From positions 4,278,001-4,342,000 of the forward strand of contig CP082844.1 of assembly GCA_019930625.1 (NCBI GenBank): a stretch of DNA of 64,000 nucleotides. The letters run 5' to 3'. Below, one piece after another: positions 12,529 to 21,808 of the stretch. Below the pieces are notes generated by a model. That model did no database searches. It was not told the DNA's origin and worked only from the letters and a program-made list of their open reading frames with translations. Both the position numbers and the translations under genes were made by a program. How positions within the stretch are numbered: the stretch's first letter is position 1; every line of letters begins with the position of its first letter. This DNA is from Nocardia asteroides. Its GTDB lineage: Bacteria > Actinomycetota > Actinomycetes > Mycobacteriales > Mycobacteriaceae.

Positions 12529-12996
12529 TCAGGTCGAATCCAAGGTCGACGACAGCAAGGCGAGCAATGTCGCCAGGCACATCGCGGGACCGTGCGGCAC
12601 GGTGACCGCATGGTTGCCGGGCTCGTCGCGGATGAAGAGCATCCGGCACGTCAGCACGCCGACGGCCCCGCATGCCGTGAGCGCCGGTGCTCCGATCGCC
12701 GCCCACACCCACGTCTGCGCGCCGCCGAGCGCGGCCGCCCCGCCCAGCGTCACCGCGAGCTTGACGTCCCCCGCGCCCAGCGCGGGGGGCGCGACGAGGT
12801 GCACCAGCAGGTACGGCGCCGACAGCAGCAGTGCGCCCAGCAGCGCGTCGGCGAATTGCCCTGTGATCTGCGCATATCCGAGGATCGCCACCATCCCCGA
12901 ACCGGTCAGTCCGTTCGGTAGCCGCCGTTCACGTAGGTCGAACACTGTCAGGGCCGCGCACCACACGGTGAGCACGCCGCCCGCGAGAGGAGTCAT
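12529..12996 (-). CDS. Prepilin peptidase, type A24 (Rv2551c-like)
   Basis: Membrane aspartyl protease of the TadV/CpaA-PilD class, which removes leader peptides from pilin-like proteins. The short 155-residue form lacks the N-terminal methylase domain. The two catalytic aspartates are visible in FDLRERRLPN and GAGDVK. The rest is four to five hydrophobic helices. The ATG at 12996 has GTGGAG upstream. Mycobacteria carry the same gene between their aroE and aroC loci, so the location fits. No pilin or secretion genes lie in the window. Confidence 0.82.
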   Translation of the reverse strand: MTPLAGGVLTVWCAALTVFDLRERRLPNGLTGSGMVAILGYAQITGQFADALLGALLLSAPYLLVHLVAPPALGAGDVKLAVTLGGAAALGGAQTWVWAAIGAPALTACGAVGVLTCRMLFIRDEPGNHAVTVPHGPAMCLATLLALLSSTLDST

Positions 12997-13206
12997 GGCT
13001 CCACTCTCGCCCGTCCGCGGCGCGGGAAAGCTGTCGCTGCCCGGAATGTGCACAACGCGATCGAATGTGAACAGGTGACTGTTCAGCAGTCGTCCGGAAG
13101 ACGAAACATCCTGAGCGCCAGAGTATTAGCGCGTTTCCATGCGCTTCGACGACGACGCGCGGCGCGCTGGGCACGTGTTGCCTGTCGGCCGGAGGTGCGT
13201 CGGCGG

Positions 13207-13212
13207 TAGTTT
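13207..13212 (+). promoter_or_regulatory. Candidate -10 element for leaderless pepQ
   Basis: TAGTTT ends 6 nt before the pepQ ATG at 13219, and no ribosome-binding sequence is present. Confidence 0.42.
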
Positions 13213-13218
13213 TGACAC

Positions 13219-14346
13219 ATGTGTGCTGATCACCAGGGTCATGTGCCGGACTACGCGGCGCGGCGGGCTGCGCTACGCAGCCTGCTGGTGGAGAACAGGG
13301 TGGACGCCCTGCTGGTCACCGATCTGGTGAACATCAGATATCTGACCGGGTTCACCGGCTCGAACGCGGCGCTGCTGGTGCACTCCTGGGACACGCGCAC
13401 CGCCGAGGAGCGCAGCGTGATCGGCACCGACGGCCGGTATCGAACCCAGGTCGCCGAGCAGGTCCCCGACCTGCGCGCGGAGATCGCGCGGGCTACCGCG
13501 CGGCGGATCGTGCAGTTGGCAGGGGAGTGGCAGGTCGGCCGGGTGGGTTTCGAAAGTCACGTCGTCACCGTCGACCAGCACCGCGGCTTCCTCGAACAGC
13601 GCACCGGCCTGGAGTTCGTCGCTTCTCCCGGCCTGGTCGAGCAGTTGCGCATGGTCAAGGACGCCTACGAAGTGGAACAGTTGCGCGCGGCCTGCGCGGC
13701 GGGTGATGCCGGTCTGGCCGCGCTGCTCGAGCGTGGCGGACTGCGTCCCGGCCGCACCGAGCGCCAGGTGGCCAGGGATCTGGAGTGGGCCATGTTCGAG
13801 CACGGCGCGGAAGCGGTGTCGTTCGAGACCATCGTGGCGACCGGAGCGAATTCGGCTGTCCCGCACCATCGTCCGACCGAAGCCGTGCTGGCCGCCGGTG
13901 ATTTCGTCAAGCTGGACTTCGGCGCGGTGGTCGGCGGCTACCACTCCGACATGACCCGCACCTTCGTGCTGGGCACGCCGACCGACTGGCAGCGCGAGGT
14001 GTACGCCCTGGTCGCCGAGGCCCAGCGCGCCGGGCGCGAGGCGCTGCGGCCAGGGGTTCCGGTGGCGGACGTGGACGCCGCGTCGCGGGCGGTGATCGAG
14101 GCCGCCGGGCACGGCAAGTTGTTCGTGCACGGTCTCGGCCACGGGGTCGGTCTGCAGATCCACGAAGCACCCGGAATCGCGAAAACCGGAACCGGTACAC
14201 TTCTGACTGGCGTGGCGGTGACCGTCGAACCAGGTGTGTACTTTCCCGGCCGCGGCGGGGTCCGGATCGAGGACACGCTCGTGGTGCGCGAAGGGGGCCC
14301 GGAGTTGCTCACCCACACCAGCAAAGACCTGACCGTCGTCGACTGA
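13219..14346 (+). CDS. pepQ: Xaa-Pro dipeptidase/aminopeptidase, M24 family
   Basis: A 375-residue cytoplasmic metallopeptidase with a creatinase-like N-terminal domain (NIRYLTGFTGSNA) and a pita-bread catalytic domain. The five metal ligands are recognisable: the two Asp in LDFGAVVGGYHSDMTRTF, His in HGLGHGVGL, Glu in TVEPGVY and Glu in GVRIEDTL. It precedes efp by about 50 bp, the conserved actinobacterial order pepQ-efp-nusB. The symbol follows the mycobacterial naming for this position; exact substrate preference cannot be read from sequence. Confidence 0.92.
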   Translation: MCADHQGHVPDYAARRAALRSLLVENRVDALLVTDLVNIRYLTGFTGSNAALLVHSWDTRTAEERSVIGTDGRYRTQVAEQVPDLRAEIARATARRIVQLAGEWQVGRVGFESHVVTVDQHRGFLEQRTGLEFVASPGLVEQLRMVKDAYEVEQLRAACAAGDAGLAALLERGGLRPGRTERQVARDLEWAMFEHGAEAVSFETIVATGANSAVPHHRPTEAVLAAGDFVKLDFGAVVGGYHSDMTRTFVLGTPTDWQREVYALVAEAQRAGREALRPGVPVADVDAASRAVIEAAGHGKLFVHGLGHGVGLQIHEAPGIAKTGTGTLLTGVAVTVEPGVYFPGRGGVRIEDTLVVREGGPELLTHTSKDLTVVD

Positions 14347-14394
14347 CGCCGGTCTACCCGAGACCAAGCGGTAGAACGAGGAGATCCGAAGACA

Positions 14395-14958
14395 GTGGCG
14401 GACACCAGCGACTTCAAGAACGGCCTTGTGCTGAAGATCGACGGTCAGCTCCAGCAGATCATCGAATTCCAGCACGTCAAGCCGGGCAAGGGCCCCGCGT
14501 TCGTGCGGACCAAGCTGAAGAACGTCGTGTCCGGCAAGGTGGTCGACAAGACCTTCAACGCCGGTGTGAAGGTGGAGACCGCGACCGTCGACCGCCGCGA
14601 CATGACCTACCTCTACCACGACGGCTCCGACTACGTCTTCATGGACGGCGAGACCTTCGACCAGATCTCCATCTCCGAGGCCACCATCGGTGACGGCGCC
14701 CGCTTCCTGCTGGAGAACATGACCGTGCAGGTCTCGATGCACGAGGGCGCGCCGCTGTACGTCGAGCTCCCGGTCTCGATCGAGCTCGTGGTCCAGCACA
14801 CCGACATCGGGCTGCAGGGTGACCGCTCCACCGGCGGCACCAAGCCCGCCACCTTGGAGACGGGCGCCGAGGTGCAGGTCCCCCTGTTCATCAACACCGG
14901 CGACAAGCTGCGTATCGACTCGCGCGACGGCAGCTACCTCGGCCGGGTCAACGCCTGA
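14395..14958 (+). CDS. efp: Elongation factor P
   Basis: Relieves ribosome stalling at proline runs. The 187 residues form three beta-barrel domains. The tip lysine is K32 in [15 protein letters not shown], the loop reaching the peptidyl-transferase centre. The C-terminus [18 protein letters not shown] is the EF-P signature. The GTG start has AGGAG about 15 bp upstream. No lysyl-modification gene is seen nearby. Confidence 0.97.
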   Translation: MADTSDFKNGLVLKIDGQLQQIIEFQHVKPGKGPAFVRTKLKNVVSGKVVDKTFNAGVKVETATVDRRDMTYLYHDGSDYVFMDGETFDQISISEATIGDGARFLLENMTVQVSMHEGAPLYVELPVSIELVVQHTDIGLQGDRSTGGTKPATLETGAEVQVPLFINTGDKLRIDSRDGSYLGRVNA

Positions 14959-14992
14959 TACCGCGGCCGGCCGATTCCGGGATGATGTGACC

Positions 14993-15502
14993 GTGGCTGA
15001 ACAGCCCGTGGACAAGAAGTCCACGTACAAGAAGCTCGGCGCGCGGCACAAGGCCCGCCGCCGGGCGGTCGACCTGCTGTTCGAGGCGGAGGCCAGGGAC
15101 GTCGACGCAGCCGACCTGGTCGACGAGCGCGCCGAGCTGGCCGCCCGCGACCAGTCGGTCGCGCCGGTGCACGCCTACACCCGCACCTTGGTCGAGGGCG
15201 TCGCCGACGACCTCGACCGGGTCGACGGCACCATCGAGTCGTATCTGCAGGATTGGACACTCTCGCGCCTCCCGGCCGTGGATCGCGCGATTCTGCGCAT
15301 CGCGGTCTGGGAGCTGTTCCACGCGAGCGACGTCCCTCCGGTCGTCGCCGTGGACGAGGCGGTCGAGCTGGCCAAGGAGCTGTCCACCGACGACTCCCCG
15401 TCCTTCCTCAACGGCGTGCTGGGCCAGGTCGTCCTGGTGGCGCCGCAGGTGCGAGCCGCCGCGGCGGCGACGAGGGCGCCCCGTCCGGAGCCCGAACTGT
15501 GA
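14993..15502 (+). CDS. nusB: Transcription antitermination factor NusB
   Basis: All-helical RNA-binding partner of NusE/S10 in rRNA antitermination. The 169 residues contain [17 protein letters not shown] near the start and the C-terminal [23 protein letters not shown] motif. The N-terminus is slightly extended. GTG codons at 14987 and 14993 are both possible starts; the second is used here. It is followed by a YciI-like gene with a GTGA overlap. Confidence 0.95.
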   Translation: MAEQPVDKKSTYKKLGARHKARRRAVDLLFEAEARDVDAADLVDERAELAARDQSVAPVHAYTRTLVEGVADDLDRVDGTIESYLQDWTLSRLPAVDRAILRIAVWELFHASDVPPVVAVDEAVELAKELSTDDSPSFLNGVLGQVVLVAPQVRAAAAATRAPRPEPEL

Positions 15503-15762
15503 ACAAGTATCTCGTGATGGCGATGCGTACTCCGCGTTTCGACGCCGCCGTGATCGAGCCGCATCGGCAGTTCCTGAAGACACTGCACGACCGGGGACAA
15601 TTGCAGGAGAGCGGCCGTTTCACCGACGGCACCGGCGGCGCGTACGTGATCTACGCCGAAAACCTCTACGCCGCCCGGGAAATCGTTTTCACCGATCCCG
15701 TGCACACCACCGGGGCCTCCGAACTCACCGTCTACGAGTGGGAAATCACCGCAGTGGACTGA
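15499..15762 (+). CDS. YciI-family protein
   Basis: An 87-residue protein of the dimeric alpha-beta barrel YCII superfamily: [35 protein letters not shown] is the typical first beta-alpha unit with the conserved His. The segment [25 protein letters not shown] closes the fold. The GTG overlaps the nusB stop by 4 bp, so it is co-translated with nusB. Biochemical function is unknown for most members. It marks the end of the conserved block before an accessory insertion. Confidence 0.85.
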   Translation: MNKYLVMAMRTPRFDAAVIEPHRQFLKTLHDRGQLQESGRFTDGTGGAYVIYAENLYAAREIVFTDPVHTTGASELTVYEWEITAVD

Positions 15763-15821
15763 GTTCGTCTCTGTGCCTCGAATTCTCGGACTCTCCCCCG
15801 ATTCCGGCAGAAGGCTCGAAA

Positions 15822-15856
15822 CTCCCGCTGGTGGGTGTACGGATGACCAGCGGGAG
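15822..15856. terminator. Hairpin between convergent genes
   Basis: A perfect 11-bp inverted repeat (15822-15832 with 15846-15856) has a 13-nt loop and no T-run. It sits 60 bp after the YciI-like gene and is probably its terminator. Confidence 0.5.
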
Positions 15857-15934
15857 CCCAACAGAGCCGGAGTGACTCCGCGTTCTGAGATCGGATCGAG
15901 ACGAGCTTTTCGATCCTGCCTCGTTCGGATCCTC

Positions 15935-15958
15935 TGACCTCGACCGCACTCGAGGTCA
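15935..15958. terminator. Second hairpin, towards the permease 3' end
   Basis: TGACCTCGA pairs with TCGAGGTCA across a 6-nt loop (9-bp stem). It lies 69 bp beyond the stop of the reverse-strand permease, with no T-run. Nothing else is seen in 15763-16026. Confidence 0.4.
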
Positions 15959-16026
15959 AGCGGGAGTCGGTCCCAGAGATTCGGAAGTGGCTGTTCACTG
16001 ACGCGAATCATCGGCGGTCTCGACGG

Positions 16027-17301
16027 CTAACCCCAGATCAACAGCGCCGCCACCGCCCCTGCGGTGGCGACCACCGCGAGGACGAGGCCGGTCAGGACAA
16101 AACGCCGCATGGGTACCCGCACGTCGTGCGTGCGGCAGAACTCCAAGCACAGCAACGTGGCAAGCGAAGCCCAGGGCGTGACGATCGAGCCCACATCGGT
16201 GCCGATCAACAACGCGAGAAGCTGATCGCCGTTCTGCGCGGGAATCACCGCCTCGCCCGCGGTGTAGGCCGGCAAGTTGTTGGCGATATTGGACAGGGTC
16301 GCGCCCGCGGCGGCGGCCCGGAACGCGCCGGAGGCACCCGGGTCGGTGCCGATCACAGCGTGCATCGCATCGGCCAAGCCGAATCGGCTCAGCGTGGGCA
16401 CCACCAGGAACAAGCCGACCACGAACACGAGCAGCCGCCAGGGGATGAGCGACAGCCGCAAGGCGCTGCGGTCGAAGACGGCGAACGCCGCCACCGCGAT
16501 GAGCGCCGCGAGTGTCGCCGCGATACCGATCCGGTCGCCGACCATGGGGATGGCGACGATGAACAGCAGACAGGCCCCCGCGGTGACGAACAACAGCGAG
16601 CGCTCTCGGAAGTTCGGGGGGCGGATCGGCTCGGGGGGCACATAGCGCTCGGTTTCCCGCTGTCCGCGCCGCCAGTACCACACCCACAGGCACACCATGG
16701 TCGCGACGATCGAAACCAGTTGGGGCGCCCACATCTTCGCTGCGAACTCGGTCGAGGTCAGCGCCACCCGATCGGCGGCGAGCAGGTTGGTGAGATTGGA
16801 GACCGGCAGCAGCAGGCTCGCGGTGTTGGCCAGCCAGAGGGTGGTCATGGCCAGAGGGAGCGGCGGAATCCGGGCAGGCGCCGCGAGTGCCAGCAGGACC
16901 GGGGCGATCAGTACCGCGGTGGTGTCGAGGTTCAACAGAATCGTCGTGGCGGAGGCGAACAGTACGCAGAGGCCGAACAGTGCCGCGTAGTGGCCTCGAC
17001 CGAGGATCGCGAGGCGATGGGCGATGACGTCGAAAACCCTGGCTCGTCTGGTGAGTTCGGCCAGCACGATCACGCTGGCGAGAAACAGCAGCAACGGGGC
17101 GACGCGTCGCATATTCGCCTCGGCTTCGTCGCGGGGGAGCAGGCCGGTGAGTACACACAGCAGACCGGCCGCCAGTAAGGAGAGACGAACCCGGTCCAGG
17201 ACGCTCAGCCGCACTCTCCGCCCGGACGTCGGTGTGGCCGCGGCGGCCGTGGACGGGTTCCGAGGGGAAGAATCGACCAGATCGGGCACGAGTGCCATCA
17301 T
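16027..17301 (-). CDS. ArsB/SLC13-type ion permease
   Basis: A 424-residue inner-membrane permease of the ion-transporter superfamily with about 10-12 hydrophobic segments. Family hallmarks include ILLNLDTTAVLIAPVLLALA, a loop helix near SLLLPVSNLTNLLAA, and NIANNLPAYTAGEA, the NNLPA motif of ArsB-like and citrate/anion permeases. The ATG at 17301 follows GGAGGAAAGG; homology begins only after a polar N-terminus of about 50 residues. No arsR or arsC lies nearby, so arsenite export is not supported by context and the substrate is open. Confidence 0.8.
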   Translation of the reverse strand: MMALVPDLVDSSPRNPSTAAAATPTSGRRVRLSVLDRVRLSLLAAGLLCVLTGLLPRDEAEANMRRVAPLLLFLASVIVLAELTRRARVFDVIAHRLAILGRGHYAALFGLCVLFASATTILLNLDTTAVLIAPVLLALAAPARIPPLPLAMTTLWLANTASLLLPVSNLTNLLAADRVALTSTEFAAKMWAPQLVSIVATMVCLWVWYWRRGQRETERYVPPEPIRPPNFRERSLLFVTAGACLLFIVAIPMVGDRIGIAATLAALIAVAAFAVFDRSALRLSLIPWRLLVFVVGLFLVVPTLSRFGLADAMHAVIGTDPGASGAFRAAAAGATLSNIANNLPAYTAGEAVIPAQNGDQLLALLIGTDVGSIVTPWASLATLLCLEFCRTHDVRVPMRRFVLTGLVLAVVATAGAVAALLIWG

Positions 17302-17526
17302 GGCAGCCTTTCCTCCATATCCCTTCCCTGTCGGTGCGGGCCTTACCGTGCGATGGAAGGGCGCCGACAACCCGTTGAACGTGCCGTTAGGCGATGGTAC
17401 GTTATCCGGGTCACAGCGGTCGGACGTCGGCTCGGACACCGTACCGGCCCTATCGCCGGAGCGAAACCATTGTGTCCGAGGCGATCTCGGTGTTCGTCCG
17501 CCGCCAAGCCAAGGATGTGTTTGCTC

Positions 17527-18015
17527 ATGACCATCGTCGTCGGACTGGTATTCCTGTTCATACTGGTCGGAGGCGCCTTACGGTCGGCAGAAGCCGGCTG
17601 TCAGAACACGCTGATGAACCACATGCGGAATATGTGGCTGTGCGCGGTGATCTCGTATGCCGTTGCGCTGACCGGATTTTTGATCTTCCTCGCCGTATCG
17701 TCGAAGACGCCGTGGCCGAGCCTCGATGACGTGCGGAACATGCCGTGGTGGGCGCCGTTCGGCGGCCTGCTGGGCGGCGCGGCGGTGATGGGCATGATCG
17801 CCGTAGCCCGGTACGTCGGCGTGGCGACGTTCAGCGCGCTCGTGATCATCGGCGAAATGGTGGTCGCCGTGATCATGGATCACTTCGGACTCATGGGATT
17901 CGAGGAGCGATCCGCCAGCCTTCCCCGTTTGCTGGCCTGCGGGTTGATCACACTCGCGATCTACCTGATGACCGACGAACCCGCAGAAGGCGAGCGCACG
18001 GCCAGCGTGACCTGA
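17527..18015 (+). CDS. YdcZ-type (DUF606) DMT half-transporter, copy 1
   Basis: A 162-residue membrane protein with five predicted helices. The segment PWWAPFGGLLGGAAVMGMIAVARYVGVATFSALVIIGE is diagnostic for the YdcZ branch of the drug/metabolite transporter superfamily. A neighbouring paralogue starts 65 bp after it, sharing FILVGGALRS.EAGCQN, PFGGLLGGAA and D.LGLMGF-like segments. An ATG at 17515 is an alternative start four codons upstream, and the ribosome site is weak for either. The pair probably forms a heterodimer (inference). Substrate unknown. Confidence 0.78.
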   Translation: MTIVVGLVFLFILVGGALRSAEAGCQNTLMNHMRNMWLCAVISYAVALTGFLIFLAVSSKTPWPSLDDVRNMPWWAPFGGLLGGAAVMGMIAVARYVGVATFSALVIIGEMVVAVIMDHFGLMGFEERSASLPRLLACGLITLAIYLMTDEPAEGERTASVT

Positions 18016-18079
18016 CGACGAGATCCACCTCAGCTGCCGGTCAGCCATCCACTTCTCGCACCCCTCCGGAGGGTTCCCG

Positions 18080-18583
18080 ATGACGGTTCGCACCGCCGAA
18101 ACCCGTACCACCCTGCCGCGTGTCACGACGGCACTCATCTTCGTGTTCATCCTGGTCGGCGGCGCACTGCGCTCCGTGGAAGCGGGCTGTCAGAACTCCT
18201 TGAAGCTGGCGTTGAAGAACGTCTGGCTGTGTGGCGTGATCTCCTACGCCGTGGCGTTCACCGGCTTCGCGATCTTCCTCGCGGTGGCGCTGGCCGTCTC
18301 CTCCAACCGGCCTTGGCCGACGCGGGCCGACATCCGGACTATGCCCCGGTGGGCGCCGTTCGGCGGTCTGCTGGGCGGTGCGGCGATCCTGGCGATGATC
18401 TCCGTGGCGTCCGATGTCGGAGCGGGCACCTTCAATGCGCTGATCATCGCCGGACAGATGTTCGGCGCCCTTGCCATCGACCACGTCGGGCTGATGGGAT
18501 TCCCGCGGCGCGCGGTGAACCCCAAGCGCGTCGCCGCCTGCGTGATGATCATCGTCGGCATCTATCTCATGGCGACCTACTGA
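18080..18583 (+). CDS. YdcZ-type (DUF606) DMT half-transporter, copy 2
   Basis: A 167-residue paralogue of the preceding gene with the same five-helix plan (FIFVFILVGGALRSVEAGCQN, RWAPFGGLLGGAAILAMISVA). It has an added polar N-terminus of about 15 residues. The ATG follows a strong GGAGGG. Co-directional, tandemly duplicated genes in this family usually act together as small exporters. Confidence 0.78.
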   Translation: MTVRTAETRTTLPRVTTALIFVFILVGGALRSVEAGCQNSLKLALKNVWLCGVISYAVAFTGFAIFLAVALAVSSNRPWPTRADIRTMPRWAPFGGLLGGAAILAMISVASDVGAGTFNALIIAGQMFGALAIDHVGLMGFPRRAVNPKRVAACVMIIVGIYLMATY

Positions 18584-18682
18584 ACACTGGGACGAAGCCC
18601 CGCAGGCCGCCGCTGGACGCGTTCCTCTGAGAGACAGATAGGGTGTCTATCGCAACGTTGCCTCGGTGAGGAAGTAGGAGAG

Positions 18683-19216
18683 ATGGCCGCGAACGAGCTG
18701 ACCATGACGGATGTCCACACCGCGCAGGAGGCGTGGGCTCTGTTCGACCGCCTCCCCGCAGCGCGGGTCGAGGAGATCACGACGGGCCGCTGGCGGGGCG
18801 AGGAACTGCCCACCGGGCACCCGATGGATGGCGTCCTGGTGGCTTCGGGCTGGTACGGCAAGCAGTTCGACGGCCCGGACAGTGTGCATCCGCTGCTGTT
18901 CACCTCGGGCGGCACGGTATTTCCGATCGACCCGCGCCGGGTCCCTCTTTCGCTGGCGGGGAAGGTGCCGCTGCCCGGAGTGCGTGCCGTGCGCAAGATG
19001 CTGCCGGTCGTGCGCCCCGCGCTGCGCACGAACAAGCCCACGGCGCGTCTGCGCGAGATCGAATACCGCGGCGTGACCAGTGCCGCGATGGTCTACGACC
19101 ACCTGCCGATCATCGATCACTTCCGGCGCGCCGACGAGCACACCTTGCTCGGCGTGATGGACCTGCGCGGCATGACCGAACCGTACTTCTTCGTGCTGCA
19201 CAGGGATATCGGCTGA
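18683..19216 (+). CDS. DUF4334 / GXWXG-domain protein
   Basis: A 177-residue soluble protein. The N-terminal half contains the GXWXG motif as TTGRWRGEELPTGHPMDG. The C-terminal DUF4334 part has LREIEYRGVTSAAMVYDHLPIIDHFRR and ends YFFVLHRD. Function is not established for the family; members occur near oxidoreductases, as here before a flavin monooxygenase. TAGGGT about 40 bp upstream is a possible promoter element. Start at the ATG after GGAGAG. Confidence 0.78.
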   Translation: MAANELTMTDVHTAQEAWALFDRLPAARVEEITTGRWRGEELPTGHPMDGVLVASGWYGKQFDGPDSVHPLLFTSGGTVFPIDPRRVPLSLAGKVPLPGVRAVRKMLPVVRPALRTNKPTARLREIEYRGVTSAAMVYDHLPIIDHFRRADEHTLLGVMDLRGMTEPYFFVLHRDIG

Positions 19217-19336
19217 GGTCCGCCGTGGAATCGGTCGGCCATCGCCGATCCGGTCCGGTGCTTCGCCCGCCACACTAGGATTCGCGCAAACAGGCGACAC
19301 CTTGCGGCGATGCGGCGACCGAGGGAGACACAGTCG

Positions 19337-20563
19337 ATGGAACGCACGACATGCCTGGTGGTTGGTGGCGGGCCGGCCGGAATGGTGCTCGGGCTGCTGC
19401 TCGCGCGAGCCGGTGTCGAGGTCACGGTGCTGGAGAAACACAAGGACTTCCTTCGCGACTTCCGCGGCGACACCGTGCATCCCACCACCCTCGACCTGCT
19501 CGACGAACTGGGCCTCGGCGCGGAATTCGCGAAACTGAACGCGCGCAAGGTGGATCAGGTACAACTGCCGATAGCCGGGGGCTTGCAGACCCTGGCGACG
19601 CTGAAGAACCTGCCCGGCAAGCACAAGTACGTCGCCATGGTCCCGCAGTGGGACCTGCTGGACCTGCTAGCGCGTGCCGCGCAAGCCGAGTCGACCTTCC
19701 GGCTGCGGATGAACACCGAAGCCACCGACTTGATCTGGGTCGACGGCAGGGTCGGCGGCGTGGTCTACCGCAGCGCCGACGGTACGACCGGTTCGATGGA
19801 AGCCGACCTCACCGTCGCCTGCGACGGACGCGGCTCGCTGCTGCGCCGCGCCGCGGGACTGCCGACCCGCGAATGGCCCACGCCGATGGACGTCTGGTGG
19901 TTTCGCCTGCCACGCACCGGGATCGACCCGGCGGGCGCGCTGCCCATCGTCACCGCCCGGCGGGTCGCGGTCCTGCTCGACCGCGGCGACTACTGGCAGT
20001 GCGCGACCCTGATCGCCAAGGGTGCCGACGAATCCGCCCGCCGCGGGCCGGTCGAGGACATCATGCGCGGCCTGGCCGAGGCCGCGCCCTGGCTGCACGA
20101 CCGGGTCGACGCCCTGACCAGCTGGGACGAGGTCAAGCTGCTCGAGGTCGAACTCGACCGGCTGACCAAGTGGTACACCAACGGTCTGCTCTGTCTCGGC
20201 GACGCCGCCCACGCCATGTCCCCGGCCGGTGGCGTCGGCATCAACCTGGCCGTCCAGGACGCCGTCGCCGCGGCCCGAATTCTGGCCCCGCGGCTGCTTT
20301 CGGGCACGCTCGGTACCAGGGACCTGGCGAAGGTCCAGCGGCGGCGCAGATTTCCGACCGTCGTGACGCAGGGCATACAGCGGCTGCTGCACGCCAGGGC
20401 CATAGCTCCCGCTCTCGACGGACGAATCGACATCGCACGTGCTCCCCGAGCACCGCTGCCGATCCGCGCCCTGCGCCGGATCCCGGTCCTGCGCAGCGTC
20501 CCGCCGTTCTTGCTCGCCCGCGGCGTCTTGCCGGAGCACGCTCCATACTTCGCCCGGCGGTAG
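19337..20563 (+). CDS. FAD-dependent aromatic-type monooxygenase (group A)
   Basis: A 408-residue flavoprotein of the PHBH/UbiH-like class. The FAD-binding GxGxxG is VVGGGPAGMVLG near residue 8, the DG motif is ACDGRGS, and the second FAD motif is GDAAHAMSPAGGVGINLAVQDA. These enzymes hydroxylate aromatic or polyketide rings with NAD(P)H. No obvious pathway partner lies nearby, so the substrate is unknown. The ATG at 19337 has GAGGGAGA upstream; nine in-frame codons before it lack homology. Confidence 0.88.
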   Translation: MERTTCLVVGGGPAGMVLGLLLARAGVEVTVLEKHKDFLRDFRGDTVHPTTLDLLDELGLGAEFAKLNARKVDQVQLPIAGGLQTLATLKNLPGKHKYVAMVPQWDLLDLLARAAQAESTFRLRMNTEATDLIWVDGRVGGVVYRSADGTTGSMEADLTVACDGRGSLLRRAAGLPTREWPTPMDVWWFRLPRTGIDPAGALPIVTARRVAVLLDRGDYWQCATLIAKGADESARRGPVEDIMRGLAEAAPWLHDRVDALTSWDEVKLLEVELDRLTKWYTNGLLCLGDAAHAMSPAGGVGINLAVQDAVAAARILAPRLLSGTLGTRDLAKVQRRRRFPTVVTQGIQRLLHARAIAPALDGRIDIARAPRAPLPIRALRRIPVLRSVPPFLLARGVLPEHAPYFARR

Positions 20564-20601
20564 GTGACGCCGTCGGCTTTCCCGGGTTCCACTCGGAGCG
20601 G

Positions 20602-21768
20602 TCAGGCTGGGGCGAATGGTGTGGAGGTGGGAGGAGTGGCGATCCATCCTGCGACGATCGCGAGACCTGTCGGGCGGTGTACGGCGATGAATCCGAAGGG
20701 GCGGTCGAAGGTCACCGAGACGACGGGCGCGTGGTTGCGCCGCAGTGCCGCTGCCGCCGCACGCAACGCGAAGGCCGTGACGGCGGCGGCCTCGAAACCT
20801 TCGTGGCTGAACCGGGCGAGCACCTCTTGTGCTCCTTGGCCGACGCAGAGGGGGAAAGGCGAGATCGCCGGAAAATGGCCGCGGCCGCAGTCGGTCGCGG
20901 CGGCCAAGCCGAACAAGTCGGATCCGCCGAGCAGGTCGTGGGTGGATCGGATCTCGAAGGGAGGAAGCCGGACCCGTAGCTGACCGCTGCCGGACAGCAC
21001 CGGCTCGGTGCGTACGGTCAGTCCCGGCCCCACGGTCCCGACCGGCAGGCCGGTGCGGATCGGCGCGTTGCCGGACAACGCCGCAAGTCCCGTGCCGAGC
21101 ACGGCGCCGGGTGTTCCGGTGCCGAGCAGAAGGTGGACGTCGAGGTCGGCGACGCCCTCGACGACGACGCGCGTGATCGGTTCCGGTGCGTCCAGAATCG
21201 CGGCCTTCGTCAGGTCGGTGCTCGTGCGAGTCAACCCGGGCCCGCGATGTCCCTGCCACGGACCTTCGTTCGGTGCCAGCGTCCCGACCTCGAAAGGCAC
21301 GTGCCATCTGGTCTTCGCGACCAGCGCGGTGGCGAGCACCAGCAACGTGTCGGGATCGACAGTGAGCGGGAACCGCTCGATGAGGCCGGCGGTGTGCCGG
21401 GCCGCCCAGCTGTCGAGCTCGGCCTGCCCTGCCAACCGTGCGAGAACGCCGTCGGGGAGCGCCCGCGACCACGCCTCGCGCAGCGGAAGATCGCGACGCA
21501 CCCACACGCCGAGCGCCGCCGACGTCGCTTCCGCGTGCTCGAGATCGCGCAGCAACCGGAGCGCTCCGTCTAGCCCCTCCGCTGCGGGCACTCCGATCGC
21601 TGACGCCAATTCATCCCGCGCCGGACCGTCCGCCGCGGAGGCGAGCAAGGCCAGCAGTGGCCAGACGCCGGCCCCCGACACCACGAAGTCTCGCTCGCCC
21701 ACCGCCGCGCACCACCGTGCGGTGAGCGCGTTTGCGGAGCCGACATGGGTTTCCGGGGAAGTCCGCAC
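20602..21768 (-). CDS. Serpin-family protein (putative serine protease inhibitor fold)
   Basis: A 388-residue protein with serpin hallmarks. The C-terminal signature VTFDRPFGFIAVHRPTGLAIVAGWI matches the conserved serpin B strands. Before it the hinge-like segment HEGFEAAAVTA (about 322-332) leads into a loop (ALRAAAAALRRNHAP) where a reactive centre would lie. In inhibitory serpins P14 is a small residue; here it appears to be Phe325, so inhibitory action is uncertain. No signal peptide is seen, implying a cytoplasmic protein. The start is taken at the GTG 21768, because TAGGGT lies 7 nt upstream (leaderless); a GTG at 21786 is the alternative. Confidence 0.78.
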   Translation of the reverse strand: MRTSPETHVGSANALTARWCAAVGERDFVVSGAGVWPLLALLASAADGPARDELASAIGVPAAEGLDGALRLLRDLEHAEATSAALGVWVRRDLPLREAWSRALPDGVLARLAGQAELDSWAARHTAGLIERFPLTVDPDTLLVLATALVAKTRWHVPFEVGTLAPNEGPWQGHRGPGLTRTSTDLTKAAILDAPEPITRVVVEGVADLDVHLLLGTGTPGAVLGTGLAALSGNAPIRTGLPVGTVGPGLTVRTEPVLSGSGQLRVRLPPFEIRSTHDLLGGSDLFGLAAATDCGRGHFPAISPFPLCVGQGAQEVLARFSHEGFEAAAVTAFALRAAAAALRRNHAPVVSVTFDRPFGFIAVHRPTGLAIVAGWIATPPTSTPFAPA

Positions 21769-21775
21769 GCCACCC

Positions 21776-21781
21776 ACCCTA
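21776..21781 (-). promoter_or_regulatory. Candidate -10 element for leaderless serpin gene
   Basis: Read on the reverse strand, TAGGGT ends 7 nt before the GTG at 21768, with no ribosome-binding site between. Confidence 0.4.
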
Positions 21782-21808
21782 GCCACGGTCCCGTCGGCCT
21801 CGTGCTGC

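Noticed and set aside
16027..17301. Arsenite efflux pump ArsB
   Set aside because: The fold fits, but there is no arsR or arsC nearby and the superfamily covers many anions, so only a permease is claimed.
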